NCBI GenBank assembly: GCA_947623455.1
Contig: OX392538.1
Coordinates: forward strand, 34,099,001-34,163,000
Reading direction: 5' to 3'
Length of the DNA stretch: 64,000 nt
Origin: Mimachlamys varia
Taxonomy: Eukaryota > Mollusca > Bivalvia > Pectinida > Pectinidae
Below, in pieces: positions 12,401-23,961 of this stretch; the first letter of the stretch is position 1, and the number at the start of each line of letters is the position of its first letter. The notes under the pieces were generated by a model, which saw nothing but the letters and a program-made list of their open reading frames with translations, did no database searches and was not told the origin of the DNA. The position numbers and the translations under genes are program-made.

Positions 12401-15400
12401 TATTCAAATCGCCCTGCTTCCGTGGTCCGTCCGTCCGTTAGTCCGTCCGTAAACAATTCTTGTTATCGCTATTTCTCATAAAGTACCGAAGGAATCTTTC
12501 TCAAATTTCATGTGTTGGTTCACCTTGGTCCCTAGTTGTGCATATTCCATTTTGGGACCGATCTGAATTCAAGATGGCCGACAGGCAGCCATCTTGGATT
12601 TTGACATTTGAACTTTGTTATCCCTATTTCTGAGAATGTACTGAATGGATCTTTCTCAAATTTCATGTGTAGGTTCCCCTTGGTGCTTAGTTATGCATAT
12701 TGCATTTTGGGACCAATCCGAAAACAACATGGTCGGCAGGCAGCCATCTTGGATTTTGACAGTTGAACTTTGTTATCGCTATATCTGAGAATGTACTGAA
12801 TGGATCTTTCTCAAATTTCATGTGTAGGTTCCCCTTGGTGTGTAGTTATGCATATTGCATTTTGGGACCAATCCAAAAACAACATGGCCGACAGGCAGCC
12901 ATCTCGGATTTTGACAATTGAAGTTCGTTATGGCTATTTCTCAGAAATTACTGAAGGTATCTTTCTCAAATTTCATGTGTTGGTTCACCTTGGTCCCTAG
13001 TTGTGAATATTCCATTTTGGGACAGATCAGAAAACAATATGGCCGACAGGCAGCCATCTTGGATTTTGACAATTGAAGTTTGTTATCGCTATTTCTAAGA
13101 AAGTACTGAAGGTATCTTTCTCAAATTTCATTTGTTGGTTCACCTTGGTCCCTAGTTGTGCATATTCCATTTTTGGACAGATCGGAAAACAACATGGCCG
13201 ACAGGCAGCCATCTTGGATTTTGACAATTGAAGTTTGTTATCCCTATTTCTGAGAATATACTGAAGGGAACTTTCACAAATTTCATATGTAGGTTCCTCC
13301 TGGTGCCTAGCTATGCTAAGAATAAGGAAACGACAATGTAATTCACAAAAAAAAAACAAAAAAATGCATCTGTGTCCCACCAGAGTCTCTGCTCACACTT
13401 AATCAACACCTAAGAGACAATCGAAAGAAGAGAAAAGAACCATCTTTCAAAAAACAAACTTAGATCATTTGATGGTGGGCGCCAAGATTCCTCTGGGATC
13501 TCTTGTTTCTTGTAGTTATTAAGATGCTTCCTTTCATTGCAGAATGCATATTTTATCGAATTGACATAAATTAATGATGACAAAATATATGTATGATCAC
13601 GGACTAAGATAGTCTAATCTAAGTCTGTGGTATGATGTACCGCTATAAAAAACAAACCCTGAGGGCTAGATGTATGGCACTAGATGTTTTGCTGACATAC
13701 ATATGTAACCTTTGAGTTGCAATAATATTGATAATAATATTAATGGACACAAGCATTATTTGTGTACTATATATCAAAATCAGAAAGAGTAATATCAGTT
13801 ATAAGCTGACGTCCCATATATGAATAAGTTCATTATTGTTTATCTCGACGTTGAATAAGCATCATGAACCTAGTGTTCATCCATTTGGGATTTAAATGTT
13901 CAGACTACTGATAACTAAGTAACTACGGCATCTGGAAGAGAGTTCGCATGATAATACATACATAAATGTTTCAAAATATGAATAACAAAATCGTTTTTAC
14001 TATCAACATTAGGCCTATTCTACAAAAATAAGACTGATGAAATGACATTGATGTCCGCCAAATAGGGTCGATTACTTGAGAAGAATATCGATTTGAAATT
14101 CAATATAGAGGTGTTATTATAGTCGTACATTTGTATTAACAACATATCTTCTGATGTTGCTTACTTAATTCAGGATTTTAAAAGATATTTGCTTGAAGTC
14201 ACTTTTAAGTGAGACCACTTGAGTTCCGTATTTTGTTTATTTGATCAAGAGATCTTGGAACGATGAATTATCTATTGCGGTATTTTGCAATACATTATGG
14301 CGACCGGATTATGTAGTGACCAACACGATAAGAAAGCCATTTTGACACATTCTCAGTTTTCTTCAAAAGTGAAAAAGCCTCGTTTCGTATTTCCCTCGTG
14401 TTGCTGCCAAAAAAAAACGTTTAAAATACCGTTTTTACCTTCATTTCAAACATTCAAATGATCCAAAATGGCGTTTTCTAAATTTTGAACCATTGTAAAA
14501 TATATCCAGATTAGTCATTTGTCATTGACGCTGAAATTGGAGCGGTAATATTTTACTTTTACTTTTATTTTATTTTTCCAAAACAGGAGCGGTAAATCCG
14601 ACGCACAATAAATCAAATTGGTATGGCCTTATGGAGTATTAAACCCTAGCAACCTGCTGCAAATGTTTAAAAGAGGCCTTACAATAAAACATAGACACCA
14701 GATTACTACTGTATAATACAAAGATCAATCTGATTAAAATGCAGCTCCTTACTCTCATTCCATTAAGTAAGGACAAGACAACATCCCATCATCGTCGGAA
14801 AGCCACGGTACACTTCTCTGACGTTTGCATCCCGTGGGCTAAAATCAGTGTAAACCTTCGTTTCCCCGCATAGAAGTTTTTTCGGAGATTTCGACCTATC
14901 AGAATGGTCGTTTCTCGTGACACTCTGTCAGATAATTTTAATGTGACCACGACCAGTATGTTTCTGTAGGCATGACGGTGATGTCAATCTCTGTATAGTA
15001 GGACCTTATTTTTTAATAACAATCAACACAATTATAACACAAACAACAGGTTTTGTTGACAGGCAGTGCTACAAATGAAACGGGATACCCCGGCTTGATG
15101 TCCCAGCTGTATGTAATCACGGATGAAACTATTGATATGATTGGCAACTATTTTAGTACGAAAACAAAGAGTTTCTTTCCATTTTAGCCCACGGGATGCA
15201 AACGTCAGAGAAGTGTACTGTGGGTTTCCAACGATGACATCCCTTAAGAGGTCATGTTCTTGTGACCTTTGTCGCCTCTTTACTTCACACTGGTAGAATT
15301 TTCTAATTGATGACAGTCGCTTTGTCATAGTATGTACATCAGCTTTTCGTGACGAAAATGACAGGAGGCACAAAAAAGGTTTTGCAAGCTTTTTCGCCAA

Positions 15401-18360
15401 CAAACATTGATGTTCAAGATTATGTAAGAGATAATTTGATTGGCTAATGCAAAAGGTCACCAGAATGTGACCTCATATGGGATGTTGTCAGATCCTAATG
15501 TAACGGAATAAGGATCTGCATTTTAATCAGATTGACAAAATATTTGTTGTGTATAAACACCTCTTTTAGCTATTGAACCTCGGAAAGAAGTACAATTTTG
15601 TAAACCAAATCTTTGAATGACATACATGTTTACTGTTTGTTAGTTATAAGTGGATCTAAAAAAGTTTGTGCAATGAAATGATACTAAAGGCTTCAAACCA
15701 GGTAGGAAAATACTAACGAACTATTCGTGTTATACAGTATGTCCGACATTATTTCACAAACTGAACACCAGTCAAACTGATCAATAGTTTGGATCACGGT
15801 AAATGAAAGTGGGCCTTGATATCATACAAAATATTTCAGTTCAAAAATGTAAATAATCAACAACAAAAATTCATTTTGGGGTTCTGGCATGTAATTTTGT
15901 TTGTCAACAGTATTATTTCATCCCTTTGAAAGAAGGGAGACATTGGGCTAGAACATTGTTTTAAAGAAATTCATCATCATGGTCAAACTTCAAACTTTAT
16001 ATATTGGAAAGCCTTACTTGCAATTAGGAGTTTCCATATACTTAAACAATGATTTCATTTGAGAACCAGAGTTAGGTGAAGTTCATAAAACTGACCCCAT
16101 GTTGATTTAAACAGTATTTTTATTTTCAGAAATATATATACATTAATAAATACAAATACATAGTTAGAAGGATCTGACGACAAGACATATAGTCTTATTT
16201 TAGGCCATCTCCTTCAAGTAAGAATTAACAAACATTTATAATTTCTGGCTGACCATAATTGTATAATATATTTACAAGTAGAACAAGTTTTAGGCTAGCA
16301 AGAAAAGTAAATAATATTGAAAGAAAGGAGCAAAAATATTGATGAAAGATAGAAGATAGAAGTTAAAAGAGTTTGAGTTATATGGGACCAGTTATCTTAC
16401 CAGACTTCAGACAGTATAAATGTGACCGATTTGCATTCATATCTATATTGAAAAATCCTGTTCAGTTCCTATTCAAATGACTTCTCTTATAATATTGACA
16501 TATACAATAAGTAGTCACATGAATACATGATCGCATATAAAAGTATTTAAAAATGTAATACGGGTATCATATTTATGCACTGTCTGCCGATTGATTTGAA
16601 GCTTTATTGATGATTTTTTAACAATCCAAAATATACCCGGTAGATCATTTATGTAGCTTTAATAACTTAAATCCAATTTTTTCTCTCACTGCCAGATTCC
16701 TTTATGTTGTAGACTCCACGGCACAGTATATTGGAGGTATACATGGGATCAAAGATGGCAGTGACATGGTGTCTGAGGGTCTGCAGTGTGTGGTGGTTAT
16801 TGTTGGGGTTTACGACAAACATACAGGGCTACCCTTGGTAGGGGTCACCAACCAGCCCTTCTCTACCTATGATGCTCAGTCTAAAAGGTATTATTTTTAC
16901 CTGACTAATCTTACATCCTATAGATATATTCACTGTCTTCAAATAATTTATTTTGCTTACTCGCCAGCTTTTTGAATTTCCTTTGGAGAGTTTCTGCATG
17001 CTTAAATTTGCATCCAAAATTAGATGTGTGTGTATACACTCCTTATAAATAAAACAAGCATTTTATGCCTGATATTTTGATTTTTTTGGTTGAAACTATT
17101 CAATCTTTAAATCTAGGAATATACATGCATTAAATAGCAAATTCATTTTATAATATAAAATGTTTTGATAATAATTCTGTTTTTTCTAGGATTGAAATGG
17201 CTAAATTTAAGGGTCAAACATTGGTTGTCTCCCCTCTTAATAAGAAAAAATTCTTTCTTTAGGCAAGTTTGTATTTGTATCTCTCTGAGATACTGAGGGG
17301 ATTTAATGTTTGATATCAATCCATATGTATTCATACTTTCTCTTTGTATGTTAACTGATAGTGAAATTCTCTAGTATTTTGCTTGTAATTGGGAAGGGAT
17401 CTCATAATCTCTTTAACCGGGTTATATACAAAAATATTTATCAAGTAGATTTCGGCTATATTTTGAAGAATGACTAGTTCAAGCACAGAAAAAAATCCAT
17501 TTAACTTTGATTAAAATTGATTTAAACATATTTATTGTTCAGTAACATTGGGGATTAGGTACAAGTTAGAACAACTTAATTAATACTTGCCAACTTTTTG
17601 AAATTTCGATGGGGGAGATTGCACATGCTCAGAATTAAAAGCATAAATAAAGTATCTGAGCTGTTCTTTCAGATGATATCATCAGATCCTAAAAAGTAGG
17701 AATAGTTTAACAAATTCACTGGCTAAAAATGCTCGATTTTAGGGCCCGTAATCGGGAATCTTGCATTGCAACATAGGAGCATCTTCTCCCAATTTAATTT
17801 GTCTGTACATCTAATATCTATGTAGAATAGCAGATTATGAGATCAAAATATAAGTTCATTTTCTTTTTAGATGGATCGGCGAGACCATATGGGGTGTTTG
17901 TGTTGGTGACACAAGAGTTAACTCCCTTACTAAAACTCCAGTGGACACTCCAAGAGATAAACCTATCATTCTTATGAGTACCAGTGAAAGTCAAGATATC
18001 CAAAAAACCTTTATGGACAATTGCTCACTCCATTATGCCTCAGGTGCAGGATACAAGCTTCTCTGTGCAATTCAAGGTCTTGCAGACTCTTACATCCTAT
18101 CCAAGAGCAGTACGTACAAGTGGGATGCCTGTGGACCTCATGCAATACTTTTGTCACTAGGTGGCGGCTTGGTCAGCTTCAAGAGTCTACAGGACAATGA
18201 TTTACAGGGATCTGATACTCTTGTCAGAGACATGCAGATACGATACCATAAGTCTGACAAACCCGGGTCATGTGGTGCAGAGCAGTGGTGTAATGAGGGT
18301 GGGGTCGTTGCATATACGTCTAAAGCCATGTTAACAACTATCAAAACATTTATGGGATAG
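3250..18360 (+). CDS. INPP1: Inositol polyphosphate 1-phosphatase, complete five-exon gene
   Basis: Coding exons join 3250-3465, 4080-4202, 11808-11952, 16713-16887 and 17871-18360. They total 1149 bp and give a 382-residue protein, against about 399 residues for the human enzyme. The family is Mg2+-dependent, Li+-sensitive and cytosolic, and removes the 1-phosphate from Ins(1,4)P2 and Ins(1,3,4)P3 in inositol recycling. The metal-site motifs are all visible: DFKTLAD (D58), GEES (E83, E84), WIDPIDST (D159, D162, rebuilt across the exon 3/4 junction) and WDACGPHA (D305). All four introns are GT-AG with compatible phases (0, 0, 1, 2), and no internal stop or frameshift is seen. Introns 2 and 3 are long and filled with transposons. 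The start ATG lies 4 bp after a TTTTACAG acceptor, so an untranslated first exon probably lies upstream. No AATAAA was noticed in the first kilobase after the stop. Confidence 0.93.
3466..4079 (+). other. INPP1 intron 1
   Basis: GT-AG intron of 614 bp. It contains a minus-strand fragment (about 3530-3640) of the 3' tail of the Penelope-like element found at 38.7, 47 and 55.5 kb (shared GTACAAGAGA and AAGACCAGGTGTTC). A hairpin MITE relic lies near 3965-4056. Confidence 0.7.
3965..4056. mobile_element. Small hairpin MITE relic next to INPP1 exon 2
   Basis: Ends with CTTCAGGAGTGAATGAGTTAAA and contains CCTTAAATTGGAAG. The same layout, with inverted ends CTCATTCACCCCTGAA and TTCAGGGGTGAATGAG, is seen at 22605-22695 and 23538-23630. 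This copy is diverged and ends about 23 bp before the exon 2 acceptor. Confidence 0.5.
4080..4202 (+). CDS. INPP1: INPP1 coding exon 2
   Basis: Encodes residues 73-113 with YGEESNTF (E83, E84, metal ligands in the family) and ends LLSK. The acceptor is a T-rich tract then TTTTCACAG at 4079; the donor is AAG|GTTTCT at 4203. It is in phase 0 at both ends. A small hairpin-type repeat ends about 23 bp before the acceptor. Confidence 0.92.
4203..4709 (+). other. Left part of INPP1 intron 2
   Basis: AT-rich intron sequence with a short TATATATACACATATACACA microsatellite near 4420-4445. No other feature is recognised before the CACTA-like insertion. Confidence 0.4.
4713..6680 (+). repeat. Left inverted arm of the CACTA-like element
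   Basis: Matches 8940-10853 on the opposite strand along its length. Landmarks include TAGGAACAC near 6079, GAACGCGCTATAGAG near 5836 and GTTGTTCCCAAAACTTTC near 5530. It includes an (AT)n run at about 5897-5919. Confidence 0.8.
6905..7275 (+). repeat. Extra internal copy of the arm segment
   Basis: A third copy of the block at about 4977-5310 (same orientation as the left arm) lies in the spacer. Both contain CTGGCTACCATATCGCTGGA and TGTGTGAAGATTTGGACAGG. It ends at TAAGGTGTGAAGATC, where the left arm continues differently. Confidence 0.75.
7500..8045 (+). repeat. Internal spacer repeats of the CACTA-like element
   Basis: A block with GCCGGTTTATATACG, CTATTGTGGT and TTGATATTGATGATCA occurs at about 7530-7640 and again at about 7930-8040. 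A weaker version lies near 7675-7740. No coding frame is supported; the 77-residue minus-strand frame at 7654-7887 has no recognisable family. Confidence 0.55.
8940..10853 (-). repeat. Right inverted arm of the CACTA-like element
   Basis: Reverse-complement counterpart of 4713-6680, ending CCCTAGTG. Small indels and substitutions separate the arms, so they are not being perfectly homogenised. Confidence 0.8.
10857..11807 (+). other. Right part of INPP1 intron 2
   Basis: No gene recognised. A short inner repeat is CTCCCTCATT around 11351-11395. The rest is ordinary AT-rich intron ending in TTTTGTTATAGGTCAG. Confidence 0.4.
11808..11952 (+). CDS. INPP1: INPP1 coding exon 3
   Basis: Encodes residues 114-161 plus the first base of codon 162: VLDGNEHAADLLAKEAHESV to GVWIDPI. 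The acceptor is taken at TATAGGTCAG|GTG (phase 0) because the previous exon's SK then joins VL as in the vertebrate protein. The alternative AG 5 bp earlier breaks the phase. The donor is ATAG|GTACAA. Confidence 0.9.
12371..13506 (-). mobile_element. Tandem-core rolling-circle (Helentron/HINE-like) element in INPP1 intron 3
   Basis: Read on the minus strand, it starts ACAAGAGATCCCAGAGGAAT, then GGCGCCCACCATC, and ends GGTGGGCTAAAAA. GTCCGTCCGTCC runs lie near its 3' end. The core is about five units of roughly 155 bp, each with ATGGCCGACAGGCAGCCATC (near 12572, 12729, 12883, 13038, 13194). The same design occurs at 50339-51705. Superfamily assignment is inferred from terminal structure. Short frames inside it are repeat-derived. 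Confidence 0.65.
13507..14725 (+). other. INPP1 intron 3, middle
   Basis: No gene or clear repeat structure recognised; AT-rich intron sequence. Confidence 0.35.
14726..15534. mobile_element. Mutator-like MITE, 809-bp variant
   Basis: Terminal inverted repeats CAATCTGATTAAAAT and ATTTTAATCAGATTG. The flanks ACAAAGAT (left) and ACAAAATAT (right) are a plausible decayed 9-bp duplication. It shares termini and internal GACCTTTGTCGCCTCTTTA-like sequence with the copies at 24131 and 53006. It also has an internal ~60-bp inverted repeat (14783-14845 against 15181-15240, containing TTCTCTGACGTTTGCATCCC). The 142-residue minus-strand frame at 15032-15460 lies wholly inside it and has no recognised domain. 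Confidence 0.75.
15535..16712 (+). other. INPP1 intron 3, right part
   Basis: No gene or repeat recognised. It ends at TTTATGTTGTAG before exon 4. Confidence 0.35.
16713..16887 (+). CDS. INPP1: INPP1 coding exon 4
   Basis: Completes codon 162 (Asp of DPIDST) and runs to the first two bases of codon 220. It includes EGLQCVVVIVGVYDKHTG and LVGVTNQPF, which are family-conserved core strands. The acceptor is chosen at TTTATGTTGTAG|AC: the earlier CTGCCAG would read into a stop (TAG). The donor is AAAAG|GTATTA. Confidence 0.9.
16888..17870 (+). other. INPP1 intron 4
   Basis: 983-bp GT-AG intron, AT-rich. Nothing else recognised. Confidence 0.5.
17871..18360 (+). CDS. INPP1: INPP1 coding exon 5 (last)
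   Basis: Completes Arg220 and runs to the TAG at 18358-18360. It contains RWIGETIWG, ASGAGYKLLCAIQGLADSY and WDACGPHAILLSLGGG. Asp305 matches the last metal ligand of the Li+-sensitive phosphatase fold. The acceptor is TTCTTTTTAG. Confidence 0.93.
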
Positions 18361-20117
18361 ATACAGGGCTAATTATTTCCTCACACTACGGTCACTGTGT
18401 GGGGATACTTCTTGGTAGTTTTCGTTTAAGCGGTTGAACCTGTCAGACCAAAGTTGTTTGTTTATTATATAAGGTTGAACCTTAAAATTATCTGATGCTG
18501 CTTTCAGGCAGGCCTTTGAGAAAGGCTTTTAAGGCCTTCATACCCGTAAGCATTTGCAGGTCTGAGAGGATTTATACCTGAAAATAATGCATTAATTTAA
18601 CAGTGGACAAACAGTCTGTTCCGCATAAATGAAAGCCACCCTAGTGTTAAGTCTGTACGTATGTGTCTGTACATACGTAAATTGTACATACCATGTATGT
18701 TTGCTCTATTAATGACTTCTTTGACAGATCTAGATTTTAATTTCAACTTCATATTGACAGATCTAGATTTTAATTTCAACTTCATATGTTGTTTAAGTAA
18801 TGAAAAGAGCTTGTGTTTCTGTTTCTAGAGGTTAAGGTCACAGTCAGAGGTCATCATTACTATTTATAGATAATATCTGCTATCTCTCTAGAGGTTTTAT
18901 TACTGAACAAAGGTTTATCAAGCACATTATGCTAAAATATGAGAACATATTGAACAAGTTCCAGTTTCAGTGTGTCGCTGATAAGGTTTCCTTTATAACT
19001 GTATTTAGAATACTGCTACTGGTATAGGATGGATGCTGGTCACCTAAGAAAACCTTACCAGTTCATTGACAACACAGCCACACCCTTTCCACATCCAGGT
19101 AGCTGACTAACGTGGATGGGGAAAGTCTTTTTGAATCTCTGAGGGCCAGCTGGTAGGAATCTACCCCCTCACGTCGACTGAACACATGACTTTTGTCAGT
19201 GAAATGAAAGCGATAAACTACTTTAACTAGTCAACCAACAAAACAAACTGGAAAATATCGAGAATTTCTTTGTTTTAACAATATAACTTTGCCTTTTTTG
19301 CCTCAATTTCTTTGAGGAAAACTTTTTCATTACGTTAAGATATAAAGCAGGGTAGGACAAGTGCCCAAAGACCAAATGGCCAATAAGTTAATGAGTATGT
19401 TGCAGTTCATCTGTCTGGTTACAGGTGGATAACTTAAGGTCAACAAAGCCCTCTTTATGGTTTTTATCAATTATGGAACTACATGTATGGTTCGGTCAAT
19501 ATGGTGTTATACGGACCTGGTAGAATCAAATATTGACCGAGGGCGGTATATCACCTTATTGACCGAATCAAAGGTCCTTATTTTCTTATATGAGATATGA
19601 AACTTGTTTACAAAAGATTGAAATTGCATTACACCTTTCTTGATAAATCATGAAATTTACAGTGGGGCACTGTGATGTCACAAAAATTATGATGTCATAA
19701 ACACAATACTGACTCTGTGTTTCTAAAAGTAAAAACATAAATATGGACTCCACATGACCCTGTTTTTAGTCAATGAGAAATGAGGAAAGTTGGACAATAT
19801 TTAATATGATAAAATATATTAAGAAAAAAAGAAGGGAAGCAACTCCAGAGTGCAGATTGGTTTCATAAAATGCATTCTTCTTTAGTCATAGATGATAGTT
19901 GACAACAGTCAAAATTTCGATTTCAGCAATTACATGTAGGTCTTCAAAAAAAGAATGCATTTTTTGTTAAACCACACAGTAGAACTTTCTTATCTTTTTT
20001 TTTCTACAGTAAATATATGACATATAGTATTCGGTGTAAAAGGTGAGATTAACATTGGGTGAAAATTGTTTTCATGGGCAAAGAGCAAAAGCTTGACTTT
20101 GCGAAAATATTCCAATA
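18361..20117 (+). other. INPP1 3' flank / intergenic
   Basis: Presumably begins with the INPP1 3' UTR, but no clear polyadenylation signal was noticed. A 33-bp unit is duplicated head to tail at 18721-18786. A loose inverted arrangement of TTCGGTCAATA and TATTGACCGAATC lies at about 19491-19570. No gene recognised. Confidence 0.4.
18721..18786 (+). repeat. 33-bp perfect tandem duplication
   Basis: Two head-to-tail copies of a unit starting TTGACAGATCTAGATTTTAA. Confidence 0.9.
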
Positions 20118-20119
20118 TA

Positions 20120-20534
20120 CAGTGAAACCTCTCTATTAAGACCACCTTAGGGACCACACCAAAGTGGGGTAGTCTTAATAACAGGGTGACCATACAGACA
20201 GATTTCTCTGAAATCCACCTTTTGACATTTTTTCATGGTCCATTATCAAATATATAGGCTTTATAATGTTAAACCCACAGTAATTGTAACTGATTAGCCA
20301 AATTTACACCAAAATACAGATCTGACACTTGACAGGTGTACACAATGGAATACACACCAGGTGATTTTGTGTTTGATCGGTGGTCTGAGTAGTGAGGTGG
20401 ACTAATAGCAAGGTGGTCTTAATAGTGAAGCTTAAAATACAAAGATAAAGAAGATTTTTACGAGACTGAAATGAAGTGGTCTTAATAGTGAGGTGATCTT
20501 AATTCTGTGGTTGTCTTTAAGCAAGGTTTCACTG
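20120..20534. mobile_element. TA-flanked pogo/Tc1-like MITE, 415 bp
   Basis: Starts CAGTGAAACCTCTCTATTAA and ends AAGGTTTCACTG, with TA on both sides (20118-20119 and 20535-20536). GGTCTTAATA motifs recur inside. No transposase frame. Confidence 0.7.
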
Positions 20535-20536
20535 TA

Positions 20537-22600
20537 CAGTGAATACTTGGCATAACTAATATATAGTGACTTTTATTGCTCTTGCTAAACTGTAAGATAT
20601 TCTATGTTACCGGTATCTAACAGATAAATTTGTGCACAAGGATATTTAACATCAATGATGCCTTCTTTGTTTCAGCAGTGAAAAGAAAAGAAAAAAATAT
20701 TTTTAAAAGGTACTAGGGTCATTTTGAAGTAGATGTTGCATATATACATAATTCTAGTCATGTTAGAAAAAATACGCAAAAATATTCATTTATCACACAT
20801 TATTTTTAGCTCTCCTATGAATATTTTAAATATACTTAATTTGGTGCAACTAAAGTTTAGCGCATTGTCATTTTTTGGCACATTAGAAATTTCAAGAGAA
20901 AATGAGTTAAAATCCCTGGCCAATCGCTAGGCTGATGCCTGTCCTTTGAAGATAGCAAAGGATCTGCAACCGTCTTCAATGCTTTTCAATTTTTACCATT
21001 ATGTAACCACGAGATTCTTGCCTCATCAACAAGGTGGCACACACAGAGCCTTCAGTTTTGCCATGACATATTCCAGGGTTATTGAGAGTATAGGTTAGCT
21101 CCTGGATATCGAGGATGAAATGGGACCAAGGCAGATTGTCTTTCAAAAAACTTGCCACATGTAGATTTCTTAGTCAAAATGTGCCTTGCTGGTAAATATT
21201 TATTTATTGCTGTACTGTATTCCTATTTAAAGCAAAATTTATCCATTTATGTATAAATTTTGCAGCAGTGTTGCATAATAATGAGCACAGGATAAAGAAG
21301 AACTTTAGTTTAAGAATTCATTGTGCATTATATATATTTAAATATCTATGTCGGATCATAGAGAAAACATTGAAATGTAGAGACTTCATCTTAAGATTGT
21401 TGAAAAACAAACATCTATTTTTATGTAAAAGCATTTTTATTGTCTCAATTTATAGTTGTATTTCTTTGTGTTAACAATACTAAATAATTTTGATAATAAG
21501 AGTGCAGCTCCTGGGTGTATTTAAGTTTACAGTCACTGTGTTATATTTTTTAGCCTGAAAACATTGAAATTGGACATATTTAGCCCACTTCTTAACAATC
21601 AAAGCTACATTGAAAGGGAAATTAAAGGGAGGTTTCTCTATGTTTATGTGCAATACAGCAAGTTGATCTTGTACATTTTTGCTTACGATCATGTATTATT
21701 TTTTTTCACCTTTTTGCTTTCTTAAGTGGCTGAATGAAATTTTTGTCCATAAAGCTACTTTATACAAGCAAAATATAAGATCTGGCACCTTTTCATTTAC
21801 TAATGTATTAATTAAGGCTGCTTGACTCGTATATTATGTAAGGGGGGTTAGGAGGTAAAATTGTTGTTAAAATTTATAAACTTTAAGCTTGCCAGAAAAT
21901 AAAAACTTTGCCAGTCTGCAGACAAATGTATACACATGTTTTTTACCTATTACATATTTGATTAACAGTTTGAAACAAGTGATTGTTCAAGTTATTCTGT
22001 TAGTTTCATTTTCTGTAAAATAAAATTCAGCTGGCGTTATTTTCATATGCCCATAATATTGCCCATGACAGTCATTCCGTCATAATTTTATTTCTGCTTA
22101 ATAATTTTTCTTTAGCAGATAGAGATATTGAACTATAATTCAGTATATTGTTGTATGATGATAAGACACGGTTCAAATACTGATTTGGTGAAGATCCACG
22201 AAAATTTCTTAAAGTAAGTTAATCCTTATAATTTAATGTATACCCTGCGAAAATTTACTTTATTGATCAACTCTTTTCTCTTACAAATCATTATGCTGCT
22301 GCATGAGCCAATCAAAAGCGATGTTATAAACGATGATGTCCTTTTTTACCTTATGGGCTGATAACATAATTTTTTAAGCCAAAGAAAATGCTTGTTTCAA
22401 ACAAGATTAAATTACAGCCAATTAACTTTGAAATTTTAGTAAAATGCTAGGACCAACATTAGATAGCCTTGTCTAACACCAGTGAAAATTTTTAAATGTT
22501 TCCACAAAAAAGTACTTTTCTTTGTTTATTAGCAGGGAGATTAATGTCATACGTTTGATTTGTTTTTATACCTGCTTAATTGAAAGCATGATTTCTATTT
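20537..22600. other. Intergenic stretch, no gene recognised
   Basis: AT-rich. About 20940-21170 shares a diverged repeat with 36010-36200 (TTGCCTCATCAACAAG, TTTTGCCATG and ATATTCCAGGG in both). Short frames have no recognisable family. Confidence 0.4.
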
Positions 22601-22604
22601 TTAC

Positions 22605-22695
22605 ATCTCAATCACCCCTGAAGTTGTATTATGAACCTTTTCAACCATCGAATTGGAAGGGTTTAGATATGTCTTCAGGGGTGAAAGTGTTGAAA
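22605..22695. mobile_element. Hairpin MITE copy
   Basis: About 90 bp with inverted ends CAATCACCCCTGAAG and CTTCAGGGGTGAAAG, and CGAATTGGAAGG in the middle. Same family as 23538-23630. Confidence 0.6.
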
Positions 22696-23302
22696 GTAAT
22701 CAGGTCTATTAGATAAAATTATTTTATTGTTTCATTCAGTTATTCTGAGTAAGGTTACCAGTAGGTAGTTGATGTGAACAAAGATTTGCTAAAATGGAAG
22801 TAAAAGGTTCAGTCAGATATAGATACTGTTACAGAGTCTAGGAAAATGTATGAAATGAACAAAAAATTGCCAAAACAGAACAAAACTGGGCCAGAAGTGT
22901 TAGTAAGTTGTAAGTGTTAATTTTAAGACCTAAGAATTATAAAAATTATAGTGTGTCGCGTCTATTTCAATCAAGTTCACAAACTTATATTTATTTTCTA
23001 TTTATTCTCTATGAAGACAGTATTTTCTGTTAGAATTTTTCACATTGCTTTTATTCTTATTTGTTTCTATTTTAAGTTGTTTTTTATTCATTTGGTGCAT
23101 TAAAATTTTATTGTAAAATTTATATAAATGTATAGATATTGTGCTAAGTTATATAAACACCAAACTGAATGTTGTGTATGTATGTCAATGGAAATCAAAA
23201 TACGGCAATTGTTTAGAAATTATTTTTTGTTCCTACCGAATATAAGCATTCACCCCTAAAGTCTCATTCCAAACTTACCAAATCATAGTCTTGGTAAGTC
23301 TA

Positions 23303-23404
23303 CTTTAAATCAACTTCGCAGGCCACTCTAATAAGCTACTCTCCTGTTCACGGAAAAGGAGAGTAGCGTATTGTACACCCTTGGCTTGTGAAGTTGACTT
23401 TAAA
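23303..23404. repeat. About 100-bp inverted repeat
   Basis: Outer arms TTTAAATCAACTTCGCAGGCC and its near reverse complement ending GTTGACTTTAAA. Inner perfect arms GCTACTCTCCT and AGGAGAGTAGC flank a short loop. Probably a foldback or MITE relic. Confidence 0.65.
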
Positions 23405-23537
23405 TATGTAGGGGTATATAGGTTAAGATATTAAAAATAAATACATGTTTCAATATACTTTCCCTTGTTAAACATTTTGGAAATCTAATTTACAATCATC
23501 AAGTTTACAAGATGTGATCATGCATTTAGCTTATTAA

Positions 23538-23630
23538 TTTAACTCATTCACCCCTGAAATTACATTTGAACTCTTCCAATTTAAAGGTTAGTATAGTCCA
23601 TGATGAAATTCTAGGGGTGAATGAGTTAAA
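23538..23630. mobile_element. Hairpin MITE, best-preserved copy
   Basis: 93 bp from TTTAACTCATTCACCCCTGA to the inverted GGGGTGAATGAGTTAAA. Related copies at about 3965-4056 and 22605-22695. Confidence 0.7.
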
Positions 23631-23961
23631 AGTGCATGCGTTCCAAAAGATTTTTATTGCTTATTGCCAGTAATTAAAATTGGTACTAAATGTCTAATTA
23701 TTATTCGTATCATAGTATATAATGATGTTAATCATGTCAAGAATATATAAATATTGTTTTGTTATGATTTCAAGTTAAACTAATTTTAAATCACCTGTTC
23801 ATTTTATCTTGTTTTATATAAAATTATATCATTCCTCGTATTGTTAATAAAATACAAACCTTGAATGTTTCAAAGTTGATTTTATTTTGTTTTCTGGTTA
23901 GTGTACAGTATATTACAACACTTGCTTTCATGTTTTACTTATTTATCAGTTGAAAACTTAA

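Noticed and set aside
12800..13380. Frames of 66 and 117 residues
   Set aside because: Inside the tandem-core element at 12371-13506.
15032..15460. 142-residue minus-strand frame
   Set aside because: Lies wholly inside the 809-bp Mutator-like MITE and partly in its internal inverted repeat. No domain recognised.
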